DNA of 64,000 bases from Streptococcus hillyeri (GTDB lineage: Bacteria; Bacillota; Bacilli; Lactobacillales; Streptococcaceae), in assembly GCF_003686955.1 (NCBI RefSeq), contig NZ_RCVM01000002.1, positions 1 to 64,000 of the forward strand. Direction: 5' to 3'. Position numbers and translations under genes: made by a program. Of the stretch, positions 35,478 through 45,884 are shown piece by piece. Numbering within the stretch: position 1 is the stretch's first letter; each line of letters opens with the position of its first letter. The notes under the pieces are model-generated. The model saw only the letters and a list, made by a program, of their open reading frames with translations. It was not told the DNA's origin and did no database searches.

Positions 35478-36518
35478 ATGATTGAATTAGGCATTTCGAC
35501 CTTTGGAGAAACAACAGTATTGGAAAAAACAGGAGAAGCGATTCCCCATGATCAACGGATTCGAGAATTGGTTGCAGAGATTGAGTTAGCTGACCAAGTT
35601 GGTCTGGACATTTATGCCATCGGCGAGCACCACCGTGAAGATTTTGCAGTATCAGCACCTGAGATTGTCTTAGCAGCAGGTGCAGTGAATACCAAGCACA
35701 TTCGCTTATCGTCAGCTGTGACCATTTTGTCATCTATCGACCCCGTGCGTGTGTATCAGCAGTATGCGACCATTGATGCTTTGTCAAATGGCAGAGCAGA
35801 GATTATGGCTGGTCGTGGATCATTTATTGAAAGTTTTCCATTGTTTGGCTATGACTTAGCAGACTATGATGAATTGTTTAATGAAAAATTAGATATGCTT
35901 TTAGCCATCAAAGAAACGACCAACTTGAAGTGGAAGGGGAAATTTACCCAGTCAGTGGATAACCGTCCAGTCTATCCTCGTGCCGTTCAAGAGGATTTCC
36001 CAATCTGGATTGCGACAGGTGGTAATTTGGATTCGACGGTTCGTATTGCAGAACAGGGGCTTCCAATTGCCTATGCGACTATTGGTGGTAATCCTAAGCA
36101 TTTTGCGCAGCTTGTTGCCATCTATAAAGAATTAGGTGCCCGTCATGGTCACCGTCCAGAGCAGTTGAAAGTCGCTGCTCATTCTTGGGGATGGATTGAA
36201 GAAGATAATCAGTCAGCTATCGAGAATTATTTTCATCCTACCAAGCAAACGGTTGATAACATTGCTAAAGGACGCCCGCACTGGAGCGAAATGACCAAAG
36301 AGCAATACCTTCATTCAGTTGGTCCTGATGGGGCAATGTTTGTCGGTGATCCAAAGGCGGTGGCTGAGAAAATCATTCGAATTATCGAAGATTTATCCCT
36401 AGACCGCTTTATGCTTCACCTTCCAATTGGTTCAATGCCACACGAAGAGGTGCTGAAAGCTATTAAGCTATACGGTGAGGAAGTAGCCCCCCTAGTCAGA
36501 CAGCATTTTAAAAGATAA
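35478..36518 (+). CDS. LLM-class flavin-dependent oxidoreductase
   Basis: A 346-residue luciferase-like monooxygenase fold protein, starting IELGISTFGETTVLEKTG at 35478 after AGAGGTAAACTT. Features: AIGEHHREDFAVSAPEIVL, SSAVTILSSIDPVRVYQQYATIDALSNGRAEIMAGRGSF (family core) and the C-terminal PIGSMPHEEVL. Substrate unknown; members of this group are common in streptococci. Monocistronic, with a terminator at 36532. Confidence 0.9.
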   Translation: MIELGISTFGETTVLEKTGEAIPHDQRIRELVAEIELADQVGLDIYAIGEHHREDFAVSAPEIVLAAGAVNTKHIRLSSAVTILSSIDPVRVYQQYATIDALSNGRAEIMAGRGSFIESFPLFGYDLADYDELFNEKLDMLLAIKETTNLKWKGKFTQSVDNRPVYPRAVQEDFPIWIATGGNLDSTVRIAEQGLPIAYATIGGNPKHFAQLVAIYKELGARHGHRPEQLKVAAHSWGWIEEDNQSAIENYFHPTKQTVDNIAKGRPHWSEMTKEQYLHSVGPDGAMFVGDPKAVAEKIIRIIEDLSLDRFMLHLPIGSMPHEEVLKAIKLYGEEVAPLVRQHFKR

Positions 36519-36531
36519 AAGGTCAATTAAG

Positions 36532-36567
36532 AACTAGTTGCTTAAACAGGCAGCTAGTTTTTCATTT
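36532..36567 (+). terminator. Terminator after LLM oxidoreductase gene
   Basis: AACTAG(T)TGC / GCAGCTAGTT stem, then TTTCATTTTG. Confidence 0.8.
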
Positions 36568-36742
36568 TGTTAAGTATTATTACGTAAAAGGATAATTGTG
36601 AAGGAAATCACTTTGATTTGTTGACAGGCTATGATAAAATGCTAGCAGGGAAAAATCGTACGAAGAGGATATACCGATGAATAATTGTGAATGATATAAA
36701 TGGGTTGAGATAGCAAACGCTTCTCAAAATGACTAAATAACT

Positions 36743-38311
36743 TTGAAAGGTTTATCAGATGTGCTTAGCAAATTGATTTCTAAAAAGCATTTAATCATGT
36801 ATTTTATCTTTATTGCGATTACTTGGTTAGAGGCACTTATCACGCCGAGCCTGGTTTCTCGTATTGTGGCTAGTTTTGAGAAAAAATCTCTTAATGAGTT
36901 AGGGATTGCTCTAGCTATAGGGATTATTGGGAATTTTATTATTTTGATAGGACTTGCTGGAAAGCGGTATTACTATGCCAGAATTGTTGCCGATTTTACC
37001 CTAAACATGAAACGTAAGCTCTTTAATCATTTTCTTTCGGGTAATAAAATCCATACAGTAGATATTCTGTCTAACCTGGAGAATGATGTCAAACAATTGG
37101 AAAATGATTACCTTGAGCCTAGTGTTATTATCATATCATCTATCGGTTTTACGACAGTTTCCATAGCTTATGCCTTGTTAACGAATTTTGGCCTTGGTCT
37201 AATTTTTATCTTTTTTTACGCCATTCCAGCACTTTGTAGCGGGATTGGTAGTCAAAAATTAGATCGTCTTTCAAAAGCTAGAGCTAATTCTAATCAAGAT
37301 TACCTATCCCAAGTGACAAATATTATTGGTGGGGAACGGGTGATTAAACATTATCGTGCAAGAGCGTTTTTCTTTGCACGGTTTGAGAACGTTCTTTCCA
37401 AAAGAGTTCATCAAGATATTTGCTATGAAAAGCAACGGACCGTAAATAATGTTATTATCCATAGCATAGATGCCTTTTGTTCGGTTGTTCCGATTATTAT
37501 CGGTGGTGTGATGACTTATCATGATTATATCTCTGGTTCCCAATTTGTTGCGATTTATTTAGTTGCGCACAATATCGGTTATCAGTTTAACGAGTTATCT
37601 TACTATCTCAATACTTACAAATCAACGAAGCAGCTTAGAGATAGCTATGCTTTCTTACTTGAAGATGATGTCAAAGAAATGGTTACCAAAACTTCTCAAT
37701 CACTCTTTCCGATTACCATCAACCATGTTGGGCTAAAACGGGGAAATCACACTATTTTTAAGGACTTAACATTTAATATTGAAGAAGGTGAAAAGATTGC
37801 TCTAATCGGTCCAAGTGGTAGTGGTAAAACGACTATTCTGAATATGATATATGGCGAACAGCTACCAGATTCAGGAGAGGTGACCTTTTCTCAACAGCAC
37901 TTAGAAAAGGAGCAAATTTCTAAATCTGTATCTTATATCTTGCAGGAATCTTACGTTTTTGATGGGTTAAGTCTCGAAGATAATATTGCACTTGGACAAC
38001 CTCTTGATGACTTAAAAATGGCAGAAGTGTTAACTTCCGTTAATCTCTTATCCTTAAAAAATCAGTTACTCTACGGCACTCAGTTATCAGGAGGTGAAAA
38101 GCAGCGCTTAGAAATTGCACGCAGTCTGTATCATGATAGCCAACTGATCTTGGCTGATGAGATTAAATCCAATCTTGATAAGGCAAATGCGACTCAGATT
38201 TCAGAGATATTGATGGCGATGCGCCAACCTCTAGTAGAAGTCATCCATCACTATGACGATGAGACATTGGCTAGATATGATAAGGTAATTGATTTATCGG
38301 ATAAAATTTAA
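36743..38311 (+). CDS. ABC transporter, fused permease/ATP-binding half-transporter
   Basis: A 520-residue half-transporter: six membrane spans (about 15-280) and a C-terminal ATPase with Walker A IGPSGSGKTTILN, the Q-loop YILQESYVF, signature LSGGEKQRLEIARSLY and an unusual Walker B region LILADEIKSNLD where most exporters have LLDEATSALD. Start undecided: TTG at 36743 has no clear site, while GTG at 36761 has AAAGG 10 nt before it and starts LSKLISKKHLIM. Such proteins often come as gene pairs; here no second half is next to it, so it should homodimerise or pair with a distant partner. Substrate unknown. Confidence 0.85.
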   Translation: MKGLSDVLSKLISKKHLIMYFIFIAITWLEALITPSLVSRIVASFEKKSLNELGIALAIGIIGNFIILIGLAGKRYYYARIVADFTLNMKRKLFNHFLSGNKIHTVDILSNLENDVKQLENDYLEPSVIIISSIGFTTVSIAYALLTNFGLGLIFIFFYAIPALCSGIGSQKLDRLSKARANSNQDYLSQVTNIIGGERVIKHYRARAFFFARFENVLSKRVHQDICYEKQRTVNNVIIHSIDAFCSVVPIIIGGVMTYHDYISGSQFVAIYLVAHNIGYQFNELSYYLNTYKSTKQLRDSYAFLLEDDVKEMVTKTSQSLFPITINHVGLKRGNHTIFKDLTFNIEEGEKIALIGPSGSGKTTILNMIYGEQLPDSGEVTFSQQHLEKEQISKSVSYILQESYVFDGLSLEDNIALGQPLDDLKMAEVLTSVNLLSLKNQLLYGTQLSGGEKQRLEIARSLYHDSQLILADEIKSNLDKANATQISEILMAMRQPLVEVIHHYDDETLARYDKVIDLSDKI

Positions 38312-38347
38312 AGTCCTTGGGAGATTTTCCTAAGGACCTTTGTTTTT
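38311..38347 (+). terminator. Terminator after ABC half-transporter
   Basis: GTCCTT(G)GG / CC(T)AAGGAC stem followed by CTTTGTTTTT. Confidence 0.85.
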
Positions 38348-38393
38348 ATTGAAACTAGAGAAATCTTGATTTTTTTGGTACAATGAAGGTGTT

Positions 38394-40553
38394 ATGGAAA
38401 ATCAAAATATCATTAAAATCTCTCAAGATTTGGGAGTGACAGAACAGCAAATTGAGCAAGTTCTCTTGCTAACCGAAGAAGGTAATACCATCCCTTTTAT
38501 TGCTCGTTACCGTAAGGAAAAAACGGGAAATTTGGATGAAGTGCAGATCAAGGCTATTATTGATTTGGACAAGTCTCTGACAAGCTTAGCAGAGCGTAAG
38601 GAAACTGTTCTGAATAAGATTGAGGAGCTTGGGAAATTAACACCTGAACTCAAAGCAGCTATTGAAGCGGCGACAAAATTAGCAGATGTTGAAGAACTTT
38701 ATCTGCCTTATAAGGAAAAACGTCGTACCAAGGGAATGATTGCGCGTGAAGCAGGGCTTTTCCCATTAGCGCGCTTAATCTTGCAAAATGTCTCAAATCT
38801 TGAAGCAGAAGCAGAAAAATTTGTTACAGAAGGCTTTGAAACGGTTGAGAAAGCCTTAGCAGGTGCCTGTGATATCTTGTCTGAAGCCCTTTCTGAAGAT
38901 ACCAAACTGCGTTCATGGACCTACAATGAGATTTGGGCAAATAGTTTACTTGTTTCTCAAGTTAAGGACGAAGAAGCTGATGAGAAACAGGTCTTTAAGG
39001 TGTATTACGACTTTAGCGATAAGGTATCGAAACTCCAAGGCTATAAGACCCTAGCCCTTAACCGTGGTGAAAAATTGGGTATCTTAAAGATCAGCTTTGA
39101 CCATCAACTCGACAAGATGACGCGTTTTTATGAAGTACGTTTTAAAGAAAAGAATACCTACATCGAAAAAGTCGTTCAAGATGCGTTGAAGAAAAAGATT
39201 GTTCCAGCCATGGAGCGTCGTATTCGCACTGAATTGTCAGAAGTGGCAGAAGATGGGGCAATCAAGCTCTTCTCAGAAAACTTGCGCAATCTTCTGTTAA
39301 TTGCTCCGTTGAAAGGTAAAATGGTTCTTGGCTTTGACCCTGCCTTTCGTACAGGTGCTAAGTTGGCTGTTGTTGACCAGACTGGTAAATTGATGACGAC
39401 GCATGTGATTTATCCAGTGCCACCTGCAAGTGCTGGCAAGATTGCAGCTGCTAAAAAAGAATTAGCGGAGCTATTGACAACTTACCAGATCGAACTAATT
39501 GCGATTGGAAACGGAACAGCTAGCCGTGAAAGTGAAGCCTTTGTTGCAGAGGTCTTGAAAGATTTCCCAGAGGTGTCTTATGTGATTGTTAATGAAAGCG
39601 GAGCTTCTGTCTATTCAGCTTCTGAACTAGCCCGTCAGGAATTCCCAGACCTAACCGTTGAGAAACGCTCTGCCATTTCCATTGCAAGACGTCTGCAAGA
39701 CCCACTGGCTGAATTGGTCAAAATTGATCCTAAATCGATTGGTGTTGGGCAATACCAGCACGATGTTAGTCAGAAGAAATTGGCTGAAAATCTTGATTTT
39801 GTCGTCGATACGGTGGTTAACCAAGTGGGGGTCAATGTTAATACGGCCAGTCCAGCGCTTCTAGCACATGTGGCGGGGCTTAACAAGACCATTTCTGAAA
39901 ATATTGTCAAATACCGTGAGGAAAATGGGGAAATCAAGTCCCGTGCAGAAATCAAGAAGGTACCTCGTCTCGGTGCTAAAGCCTTTGAGCAGGCAGCTGG
40001 TTTCCTACGCATTCCAAATGCTAAGAATTTCTTGGACAATACAGGTGTTCACCCAGAAAGTTACCCAGCGGTAAAAGAGTTGTTGGCGGTTCTCGATATC
40101 AAGACCTTGGATGATGCGAGCAAGACCAAATTGCAGTCGGTAACGGTTTCTGAGATGAGTGCGAAACTTGGTATTGGTGAGGCAACGTTGACAGATATTA
40201 TCGCCGACCTTTTAAAACCTGGACGTGACCTTCGTGATGAGTTTGAAGCGCCAGTGCTTCGTCAGGATGTTTTAGATGTTAAAGATTTGAAGCTTGGTCA
40301 AGAATTACAGGGAACGGTTCGTAATATTGTGGACTTTGGCGCCTTTGTTGATATTGGCGTCCACGAAGATGGGCTCATTCACCAGTCTCGTCTCGTTAAG
40401 CGTAAACGTGATAAGAATGGACGGCCGCTTCCTTATCCACACCCAAGCGAGATTTTAGCTGTTGGAGATATTGTTACTGTTTGGGTGACCGAAGTGGATT
40501 TGGATCGCAACCGCATCGGACTAAGCTTAATAAAACCACATGGACTTGACTAA
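38394..40553 (+). CDS. tex: Tex family RNA-binding transcription accessory protein
   Basis: A 719-residue protein with N-terminal helical Tex region ([20 protein letters not shown] at about 33), a YqgF-like nuclease fold (about 315-450, [20 protein letters not shown]), helix-hairpin-helix motifs ([20 protein letters not shown]) and a C-terminal S1 domain ([24 protein letters not shown]) at about 640-710. Tex binds RNA/DNA and affects transcription in pathogens including pneumococcus. The 3' end overlaps the SprT-like gene by 14 bp. Confidence 0.95.
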   Translation: MENQNIIKISQDLGVTEQQIEQVLLLTEEGNTIPFIARYRKEKTGNLDEVQIKAIIDLDKSLTSLAERKETVLNKIEELGKLTPELKAAIEAATKLADVEELYLPYKEKRRTKGMIAREAGLFPLARLILQNVSNLEAEAEKFVTEGFETVEKALAGACDILSEALSEDTKLRSWTYNEIWANSLLVSQVKDEEADEKQVFKVYYDFSDKVSKLQGYKTLALNRGEKLGILKISFDHQLDKMTRFYEVRFKEKNTYIEKVVQDALKKKIVPAMERRIRTELSEVAEDGAIKLFSENLRNLLLIAPLKGKMVLGFDPAFRTGAKLAVVDQTGKLMTTHVIYPVPPASAGKIAAAKKELAELLTTYQIELIAIGNGTASRESEAFVAEVLKDFPEVSYVIVNESGASVYSASELARQEFPDLTVEKRSAISIARRLQDPLAELVKIDPKSIGVGQYQHDVSQKKLAENLDFVVDTVVNQVGVNVNTASPALLAHVAGLNKTISENIVKYREENGEIKSRAEIKKVPRLGAKAFEQAAGFLRIPNAKNFLDNTGVHPESYPAVKELLAVLDIKTLDDASKTKLQSVTVSEMSAKLGIGEATLTDIIADLLKPGRDLRDEFEAPVLRQDVLDVKDLKLGQELQGTVRNIVDFGAFVDIGVHEDGLIHQSRLVKRKRDKNGRPLPYPHPSEILAVGDIVTVWVTEVDLDRNRIGLSLIKPHGLD

Positions 40554-40977
40554 GTACGTTCAGCAGGTCTCACGAGACGATTTCGGCTGGGACTTTACCC
40601 ACACAGCTCATTGGAATAATCGGCTTCAAACGACTGGAGGACGATTTTTTCCAAAGGATGGTCATCTGGATTTTAACCCGAAACTGTATGCGGAGCATGG
40701 ACTTGATGTTTTTCGAAAAATTGTGCGCCACGAGCTCTGCCATTACCATCTGTATTTTCAGAAAAAAGGCTACAAGCATGGGGATGAAGATTTTAAAAAT
40801 TTGCTAGCCAAAGTGGATGGTTTGCGGTATGCGCCGCCGACTCAGTCGGCTCAAAAGGCTTATCGTTACCATTATGAGTGTAAAGTCTGTGGGCAAGAAT
40901 ACTGGAGAAAGCGTCGCATTGATGTGAGAAAATACCGCTGTGGTAAGTGTCGGGGAAAACTTGATATAGCAGAATAA
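40540..40977 (+). CDS. SprT-like zinc metalloprotein
   Basis: A 145-residue SprT-family protein. The metal-binding motif [10 protein letters not shown] (HExxH form) is at about 65 and a zinc ribbon [13 protein letters not shown] ... YRCGKCRG at the C-terminus. SprT/Spartan relatives in eukaryotes repair DNA-protein crosslinks; the bacterial role is unknown. It starts inside the end of tex, a common Firmicute pair. Confidence 0.92.
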   Translation: MDLTKYVQQVSRDDFGWDFTHTAHWNNRLQTTGGRFFPKDGHLDFNPKLYAEHGLDVFRKIVRHELCHYHLYFQKKGYKHGDEDFKNLLAKVDGLRYAPPTQSAQKAYRYHYECKVCGQEYWRKRRIDVRKYRCGKCRGKLDIAE

Positions 40978-41046
40978 GTATAATAGAAAAATGAGTGGGC
41001 AGAACGTATCTTATGGTGCCTAGAGATAACTAAAACGTTAATGTAT

Positions 41047-41074
41047 AAAATCAGTCGTAGGACTGATTTGTTTT
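41047..41074 (+). terminator. Terminator after tex-sprT
   Basis: AAATCAGTC / GACTGATTT stem with GTTTTC tail. Confidence 0.75.
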
Positions 41075-41122
41075 CAACCGAAAAAGGATAAAATATAAGT
41101 ATCATTAATAGAGGAGGATTTT

Positions 41123-41395
41123 ATGGAAACTGTTTTTTACAAAAAACGTGAAGGCCGATTTATCAGTGGCGTGTTAGCTGGTTTGTCGGATAAGTTTCAT
41201 TGGGATGTATCCCTAGCCCGAATTTTGACAGCGATTTTTATGTATTTCTCCTTTGGTTTTGGGCTCTTCCTCTATATTGTGTTGGCTATTTTCCTTCCTT
41301 ATAAGGAAGATATTGAAAAAGAACGCTATGGTACTGGACCAAGGAAGAGAAAAGAAGCAGAACCTGTAAAAGATGACAATGACTGGTTCTTTTAG
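41123..41395 (+). CDS. PspC-domain membrane protein
   Basis: A 90-residue protein with the PspC domain: KREGRFISGVLAGLSDKFHWDVSLARILTA followed by one membrane helix (GFGLFLYIVLAIFLPYK) and a charged tail. PspC domains occur in phage-shock regulators; single-domain forms in Firmicutes are linked to envelope stress by family only. Start after AGAGGAGGATTTT. Terminator follows. Confidence 0.9.
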   Translation: METVFYKKREGRFISGVLAGLSDKFHWDVSLARILTAIFMYFSFGFGLFLYIVLAIFLPYKEDIEKERYGTGPRKRKEAEPVKDDNDWFF

Positions 41396-41461
41396 TTGTA
41401 TATTGTTTTTAGTTATCTTTTTTGCTAACAGGACAGATAAGATAATTAGTCTCCCCTTTTA

Positions 41462-41501
41462 AGAGGCTGGGATTCCGATATCCTAGTCTCCTATTTTTTT
41501 A
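41462..41501 (+). terminator. Terminator after pspC
   Basis: GAGGCTGGGAT / ATCCTAGTCTC stem with TATTTTTTT tail; a common streptococcal terminator type. Confidence 0.88.
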
Positions 41502-41566
41502 CTGTGGTAGATACCAACATTTTAGTGTATAATAGGTATATTAGATTATTGAGAGGATTTTAAGGT

Positions 41567-42016
41567 TTGTTTCACATTTCGGTTCACCCAGATCATCAAG
41601 AAACTTACGACCATGTCTTAGCGCACTTGAAAGAAAAACAGATTCGTCTGACAGAAACGCGTAAAGCAATCATTGCCTACATGATTGAAGCTCACCATCA
41701 TCCTAGTGCAGAACAAATTTTTCATGACTTACAAGACAAGTACACTCACATGAGTTTAGCAACTGTTTATAATAATTTGAAGATTTTGATTGAGGAAGGA
41801 TTTGTGTCTGAGGTTAAGGTAAGTAATGACAACACCACTTATTTTGACTTTATGGGGCATGAGCATCTCCATGTGGTTTGTGAGGTTTGCGGTTCGATTA
41901 CAGATTTTTTGGATGCGGATACGTCGCTTTTGGTAAAACAAGCAGAGCAAAAAACGGGTTATAAGGTGACTAAAAAACAATTCTTAATTTATGGTATCTG
42001 CCCAGCTTGTTCCTAA
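41567..42016 (+). CDS. perR: Peroxide-responsive Fur-family repressor
   Basis: A 149-residue Fur-family protein read as PerR: winged-helix RLTETRKAIIAYMIEAHHHPSAEQIF and MSLATVYNNLKILIEEGFVSE, then the dimerisation domain with FMGHEHLHVVCEVCG and the second Cys pair CPACS of the structural zinc site. PerR senses H2O2 by Fe/Mn-dependent His oxidation. The start is TTG at 41567 with AGAGG 10 nt upstream. Only fur-like gene in the window. Confidence 0.9.
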   Translation: MFHISVHPDHQETYDHVLAHLKEKQIRLTETRKAIIAYMIEAHHHPSAEQIFHDLQDKYTHMSLATVYNNLKILIEEGFVSEVKVSNDNTTYFDFMGHEHLHVVCEVCGSITDFLDADTSLLVKQAEQKTGYKVTKKQFLIYGICPACS

Positions 42017-42023
42017 GAATAAT

Positions 42024-42054
42024 AAAAAAAGACTTCAATTGAGGTCTTTTTTTG
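42024..42054 (+). terminator. Terminator after perR
   Basis: AAAAAAAGACTTCAATTGAGGTCTTTTTTT, a perfect stem with U-run. Confidence 0.9.
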
Positions 42055-42087
42055 CTGGCGCTACGAATAATAATATAGGAGGTCATC

Positions 42088-42768
42088 ATGTACAGTATTC
42101 AATTTAAAGAACAGGCCATGCTTCCCAGGGAGCGATTAATAACAGAAGGAGCAGAGCACCTCAGTAATCAAGAACTGCTTGCTATTTGTCTAAGAACGGG
42201 AACAAAGAAGGAGCATGTGCTTTCTTTGGCGAATTCTATTTTAAATCGTCTCAATAGTTTAGCGGACTTACGCCAGCTTTCCCTTGAAGAGCTCCAAGAG
42301 TTGTCAGGGATTGGTCGCGTGAAGTCTATTGAACTCAAGGCTATGATAGAATTAGCTAGCCGTATTCAAACTGCAGAAATCGAAAAACAAGAGCGCATTA
42401 TGTCTAGTGAACGATTGGCTAAACGTATGATGTTGGAGCTAGGGGATAAAAAGCAGGAGCACTTAGTCGCTTTGTATCTTGATACGCAAAATCGCCTCAT
42501 TGCCCAAAAAACAATTTTTATAGGAACAGTGAGACGATCAGTTGCAGAGCCTAGAGAAATTCTCCATTATGCCTGTAAGCATATGGCAACATCATTAATT
42601 GTGGTTCATAATCACCCATCAGGAGTCATAGAACCTAGTGAAAATGATTTTCAGTTTACCGATAAAATCAAGCGTTGTTGTGATGATTTAGGTGTCGTTT
42701 TTCTAGACCATCTTATTGTTGGTAGAAATACCTATTTCAGTTTTCGTGAGGAAACAGACAGTATTTAG
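42088..42768 (+). CDS. radC: RadC family JAB-domain protein
   Basis: A 226-residue protein with an N-terminal helix-hairpin-helix region ([22 protein letters not shown]) and a JAB/MPN metalloprotease-like domain with the motif [20 protein letters not shown]. The old link to DNA repair is doubtful; function unclear. Start after AGGAGGTCATC. It ends 4 bp into the convergent puuD-like gene. Confidence 0.94.
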   Translation: MYSIQFKEQAMLPRERLITEGAEHLSNQELLAICLRTGTKKEHVLSLANSILNRLNSLADLRQLSLEELQELSGIGRVKSIELKAMIELASRIQTAEIEKQERIMSSERLAKRMMLELGDKKQEHLVALYLDTQNRLIAQKTIFIGTVRRSVAEPREILHYACKHMATSLIVVHNHPSGVIEPSENDFQFTDKIKRCCDDLGVVFLDHLIVGRNTYFSFREETDSI

Positions 42769-43466
42769 AAGTGATTAACAAGGAAATCAAAGAGCTTCTT
42801 GCTGTGCTCTTTATCGCTATAAATCAATAATTCTGGGTGCCATTGAACCCCTATATAACGCATATTAGGATTAGTTGATTCAACAGCTTCAATAATGCCA
42901 TCTTCTGGAGATCTAACAATAACTTTCAAATCAGGTGCTAAATCTTTGATCGCTTGACGGTGATAAGAATTAATCATCCCATTGTTATCATAGATATCCG
43001 AAAAGATGCTTTTGTCAACAACTTCCATAGATTGAGTCGTGATATCAGAATCCTCTGTTTGCCAGTGGTTTTTGATATTTTGATGGAGAGTTCCCCCTAA
43101 TACTACATTCATCAGTTGCATGCCACGGCAGACTGCAAAAATAGGTTTACCTTGAGCAATAGCTTCTTTTATGAGAGCAATTTCAAATTCATCCCGTTCA
43201 AGGAGATAGTCATCCTCAGCATTTGGATCTTTTTCCTCATTATAAAAATCAGGAGTGACATTTTGCCCCCCAGTTAAAATGAGTTTATCAATCATTGTCA
43301 CATACTGCTTAGCCATTTCAGGCTTATTGATTGGAAGGATTAAAGGCATTCCACCTGCTTCAATAATAGCATTTGGAAAACCTGATGGCACATAAGACCA
43401 AGGCAAGGTATCCATTTCGACTTGACGTTGATTGGCAGCGATACCGATAATAGGTTGTTTTGACAT
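42765..43466 (-). CDS. Gamma-glutamyl-gamma-aminobutyrate hydrolase family protein
   Basis: Class I glutamine amidotransferase-like hydrolase of the PuuD type, 233 residues from the ATG at 43466 (AAAGGAAATTGTT before it). Nucleophile Cys in [20 protein letters not shown], and the His/Glu of QWHPELL near the C-terminus. In E. coli PuuD frees GABA in putrescine breakdown; the streptococcal role is not shown. In streptococci it is commonly next to radC and rex, as here. Confidence 0.9.
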   Translation of the reverse strand: MSKQPIIGIAANQRQVEMDTLPWSYVPSGFPNAIIEAGGMPLILPINKPEMAKQYVTMIDKLILTGGQNVTPDFYNEEKDPNAEDDYLLERDEFEIALIKEAIAQGKPIFAVCRGMQLMNVVLGGTLHQNIKNHWQTEDSDITTQSMEVVDKSIFSDIYDNNGMINSYHRQAIKDLAPDLKVIVRSPEDGIIEAVESTNPNMRYIGVQWHPELLIYSDKEHSKKLFDFLVNHF

Positions 43467-43620
43467 AACAATTTCCTTTCTCATCTTTTCACTCATTAAA
43501 TCTACTCACTTTGCTTGGAGCTATTGCTATTTCATCTCGAATGAGTATTATACTTATCAAGTTTATCAAATAGAGACTGAAATAACGATAACTTATAAAA
43601 ACAAGTAATCTGATAATATA

Positions 43621-43661
43621 AAAAAAGAACCGAGGAGTCAAGTCTTTCTCCTCAGTTTTTT
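43621..43661 (-). terminator. Terminator of rex
   Basis: Minus strand CTGAGGAG / CTCCTCGG stem, then TTCTTTTTTT. Confidence 0.85.
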
Positions 43662-43668
43662 AGTGGGG

Positions 43669-44298
43669 TTAATTATTCATAAAGTAAAGTAGGGTTTGAA
43701 GTTCACTCGTTAGGTCAACATATTGCACAATGACATCTTTAGGAACTTGTAAATTGACTGGTGAAAAGCTTAAAATACCTCGGATACCAGCTTCAACCAA
43801 GATATCAGCGACTTCCTGCGCTTTAGTCGAAGGAACCGTTAAAATAGCAGTTTCAATAGGTGTTTCAGCAAGGTGCTCTTTTAGGCTAGAGATGCCGTAA
43901 ATGGGAATACCATCACTTGTCTTTGTACCGACTAATTCGTTATCATCGGTATCAAAAGCAAGAGCAATTTGCATTTTGTTACGGTCATGGAAGCGGTAGT
44001 GTAACAAGGCACGCCCGATATTTCCGACCCCAATCAACATAACATTTGTTGTCGAGTGATCACCTAGGAGTTCCGCAAAGAAATTCATCAATTTTTGTGT
44101 ATCGTAACCAAACCCACGACGTCCGAGTTCACCAAAATAAGAAAAGTCACGACGAACAGTAGCAGGATCAATCCCCATCGCGTCCGCGATTTGTTGAGAA
44201 CTAGCTTTGACAACGTTATCTGCATTTAGGCGTTTGAAAATACGATAGTATAAGGCAAGACGCTTAGCAGTAGCATTTGGAATATTTTTTTCTAACAT
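43669..44298 (-). CDS. rex: Redox-sensing transcriptional repressor Rex
   Basis: NADH/NAD-ratio sensor that represses fermentation and anaerobic genes. 209 residues: winged helix ([29 protein letters not shown]) and a Rossmann domain ([29 protein letters not shown]) plus the domain-swap helix at the end. The order rex, DUF1831, nifS, prs is usual in streptococci; here insertion debris separates rex from DUF1831. Confidence 0.96.
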   Translation of the reverse strand: MLEKNIPNATAKRLALYYRIFKRLNADNVVKASSQQIADAMGIDPATVRRDFSYFGELGRRGFGYDTQKLMNFFAELLGDHSTTNVMLIGVGNIGRALLHYRFHDRNKMQIALAFDTDDNELVGTKTSDGIPIYGISSLKEHLAETPIETAILTVPSTKAQEVADILVEAGIRGILSFSPVNLQVPKDVIVQYVDLTSELQTLLYFMNN

Positions 44299-44565
44299 AT
44301 AATAGTCTCTTTCTAAAATAGTTGAGGATAATGCCCCTCTTTTTCATGCTTATGATACCTTTTATTATAATGAAACTTTGTGAAAAAATCAACAAAACAG
44401 TTTCTAAAAAGACAAAATAAATACTATTTTAAAAGGATATGTTATCCAATGTAATCCCAAATAGCTTGGATTGTAGCCATGATTGGATGAGTATGAAAGA
44501 GAAAGTGAATGGGAATAAGATGATTTTATAGGAGGTAGACTACCTATTGCTACACAAGCGTTTAA

Positions 44566-45475
44566 CCTGAATTATTCACACCTTCTTCAAGATTCTCCAA
44601 CATAACAAAAAATCCTTAGAACTGAGAACCACCCCTAATCATTTCTCTGAGGATTTTAACGTTTTATTATCGTTAAGACTCGGTGAAATAGGAGAACCAG
44701 TTCCTATTTTCTAAAAAAGGGCAGGCTTCCCCCTTGGTGCGCTCATCGATTTTAAAAAATAGGTCATCTTATCCGTCGAGTAACTGCCTTCCCGCCTGAA
44801 CAACGACAGGTAATCGGAGATTCAAGTTGGAAATGCAATGAAATAGGCTCCTAAACTGCTCTTGATAAGCATACAACTGTGACAATTTCAGGATCTGTTT
44901 TCTAGCAGTTTGAACACATTTTCCAGCAATCGCCACATACAGTTGACGAAAACGTTTAATGGTTAATCTCTCCACACCTCCACCAACAAGATGTTTCATA
45001 TAAAGGAAAAGGTTGCAGGCGATGCAACTCAACATCATCCGAACTTTATTTTTGAGCATAGTAGAACTGTCTGTCTTATCACCAAAAAAGCCGTGTTTCA
45101 TCTCTTTAATAAAGTTTTCTGCTTGCCCACGCTGACGGTAGAGTTGAAAGTGCTCTTCACTGCTTCCACCAGTCATATTGGTAACCAGAGAGACAACATC
45201 ATAAAGCAATTCCCCCTCTTTTCGATGAGAGAATTGGCAGACATGACGACAAGAGCGCCAAGAACCCGCTTGATAGAAAGCCTCGGAGTAAGAAGCATGA
45301 GGAAGAATTGTTAACTCCTCATCTTCAAGGCTAGGAAGAGACAAATCCCCCAAACGACTCAACACCGTATTGTTCTTGAGTTTGAAGAGATAGTATTGGC
45401 ACTGTCTTCGATCACATCATAGAGTTTTGGCGTCGCAAAACCACTGTCCATACGGAAAAGGAGGTTTTGATGTTG
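44566..45475 (-). mobile_element. IS1380-family insertion sequence remnant
   Basis: Covers a truncated, frameshifted transposase plus its 3' flank, which holds a hairpin near 44611-44660 (AATCCTTAGA / TCTGAGGATT). The 5' part of the element is missing. The left limit is approximate (a CCTGAATTATTCAC motif near 44566 may be the terminal repeat). The element lies between rex and DUF1831. Confidence 0.7.
44769..45475 (-). pseudogene. IS1380-family transposase, truncated and frameshifted
   Basis: The main frame (44769-45365) reads SYSEAFYQAGSWRSCRHVCQ, NMTGGSSEEHFQLYRQRGQAENFIKEMKHGF (the YRQRGxxENxIKE motif of IS1380/IS4-group DDE transposases with the last Glu) and a C-terminal helical part. 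Upstream another frame reads RMDSGFATPKLYDVIEDSAN, containing the second Asp motif DSGFA. Joining them needs one added base near 45395 (NYYLFKLKNN would then read on). The N-terminal half and first Asp are lost at about 45475. Confidence 0.85.
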
Positions 45476-45501
45476 ACTTTATCAACTCTATTTCCCACCT
45501 C

Positions 45502-45580
45502 CAAAGGTCTCCCAGACCTTTGGAGCGTCCGCACTTTTAAGAAAAAAACAAAAGTAATTTTTGAATTTGGTTAAGTATTA
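45502..45580. repeat. Dispersed repeat, copy B of GAGCGTCCGCAC element
   Basis: Palindrome CCAAAGGTCT / AGACCTTTGG, then GAGCGTCCGCAC and an A/T-rich tail ending GTTAAGTATT. Same structure as 1742-1823. It directly borders the truncated IS1380 transposase. Confidence 0.6.
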
Positions 45581-45693
45581 AAAAGTATTTTTTCTCCAGC
45601 TTTCCGATTGGAGGCGACAGTAATCAAGGTGACAAAGTCCCTGAGATTGGGAGTTTTCCGTTGTGGTAAAAGAGGCTGGCAAAACGTTTTAAA

Positions 45694-45753
45694 AATAGTA
45701 AATGGCTTAGATTAACGTCGTTAAGAAACGTTGATTCTAAACCATTTACTATT
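45694..45753. repeat. Long inverted repeat
   Basis: AATAGTAAATGG ... TTAGATTAACG pairs with CGTTGATTCTAA ... CCATTTACTATT, a stem of more than 20 bp with few mismatches. It has no T-run. Probably a terminal or internal hairpin of an old mobile element. Confidence 0.6.
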
Positions 45754-45785
45754 GTTCAAATGTTAAGAGAAAAACTAAAATTCGA

Positions 45786-45881
45786 GCTTTTGTCCAGTCT
45801 CTAGGGGAGCGCTTTCGCCTCTCACCAGCTGAGGAACAATTCCTAAAAATGTTAACAATGTACCATTTTGATTTTGAATGA
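45786..45881 (+). pseudogene. C-terminal remnant of an unidentified (transposase-like) protein
   Basis: The plus frame reads AFVQSLGERFRLSPAEEQFL then KMLTMYHFDFE and stops at 45879-45881. The frame is closed upstream. Its last codons and the next bases contain the reverse complement of the TACTCATTCAAAATCAAAAT motif that starts the repeats at 1412 and 60117, so this may be the 3' end of the parent element. Weak evidence. Confidence 0.4.
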
Positions 45882-45884
45882 GTA

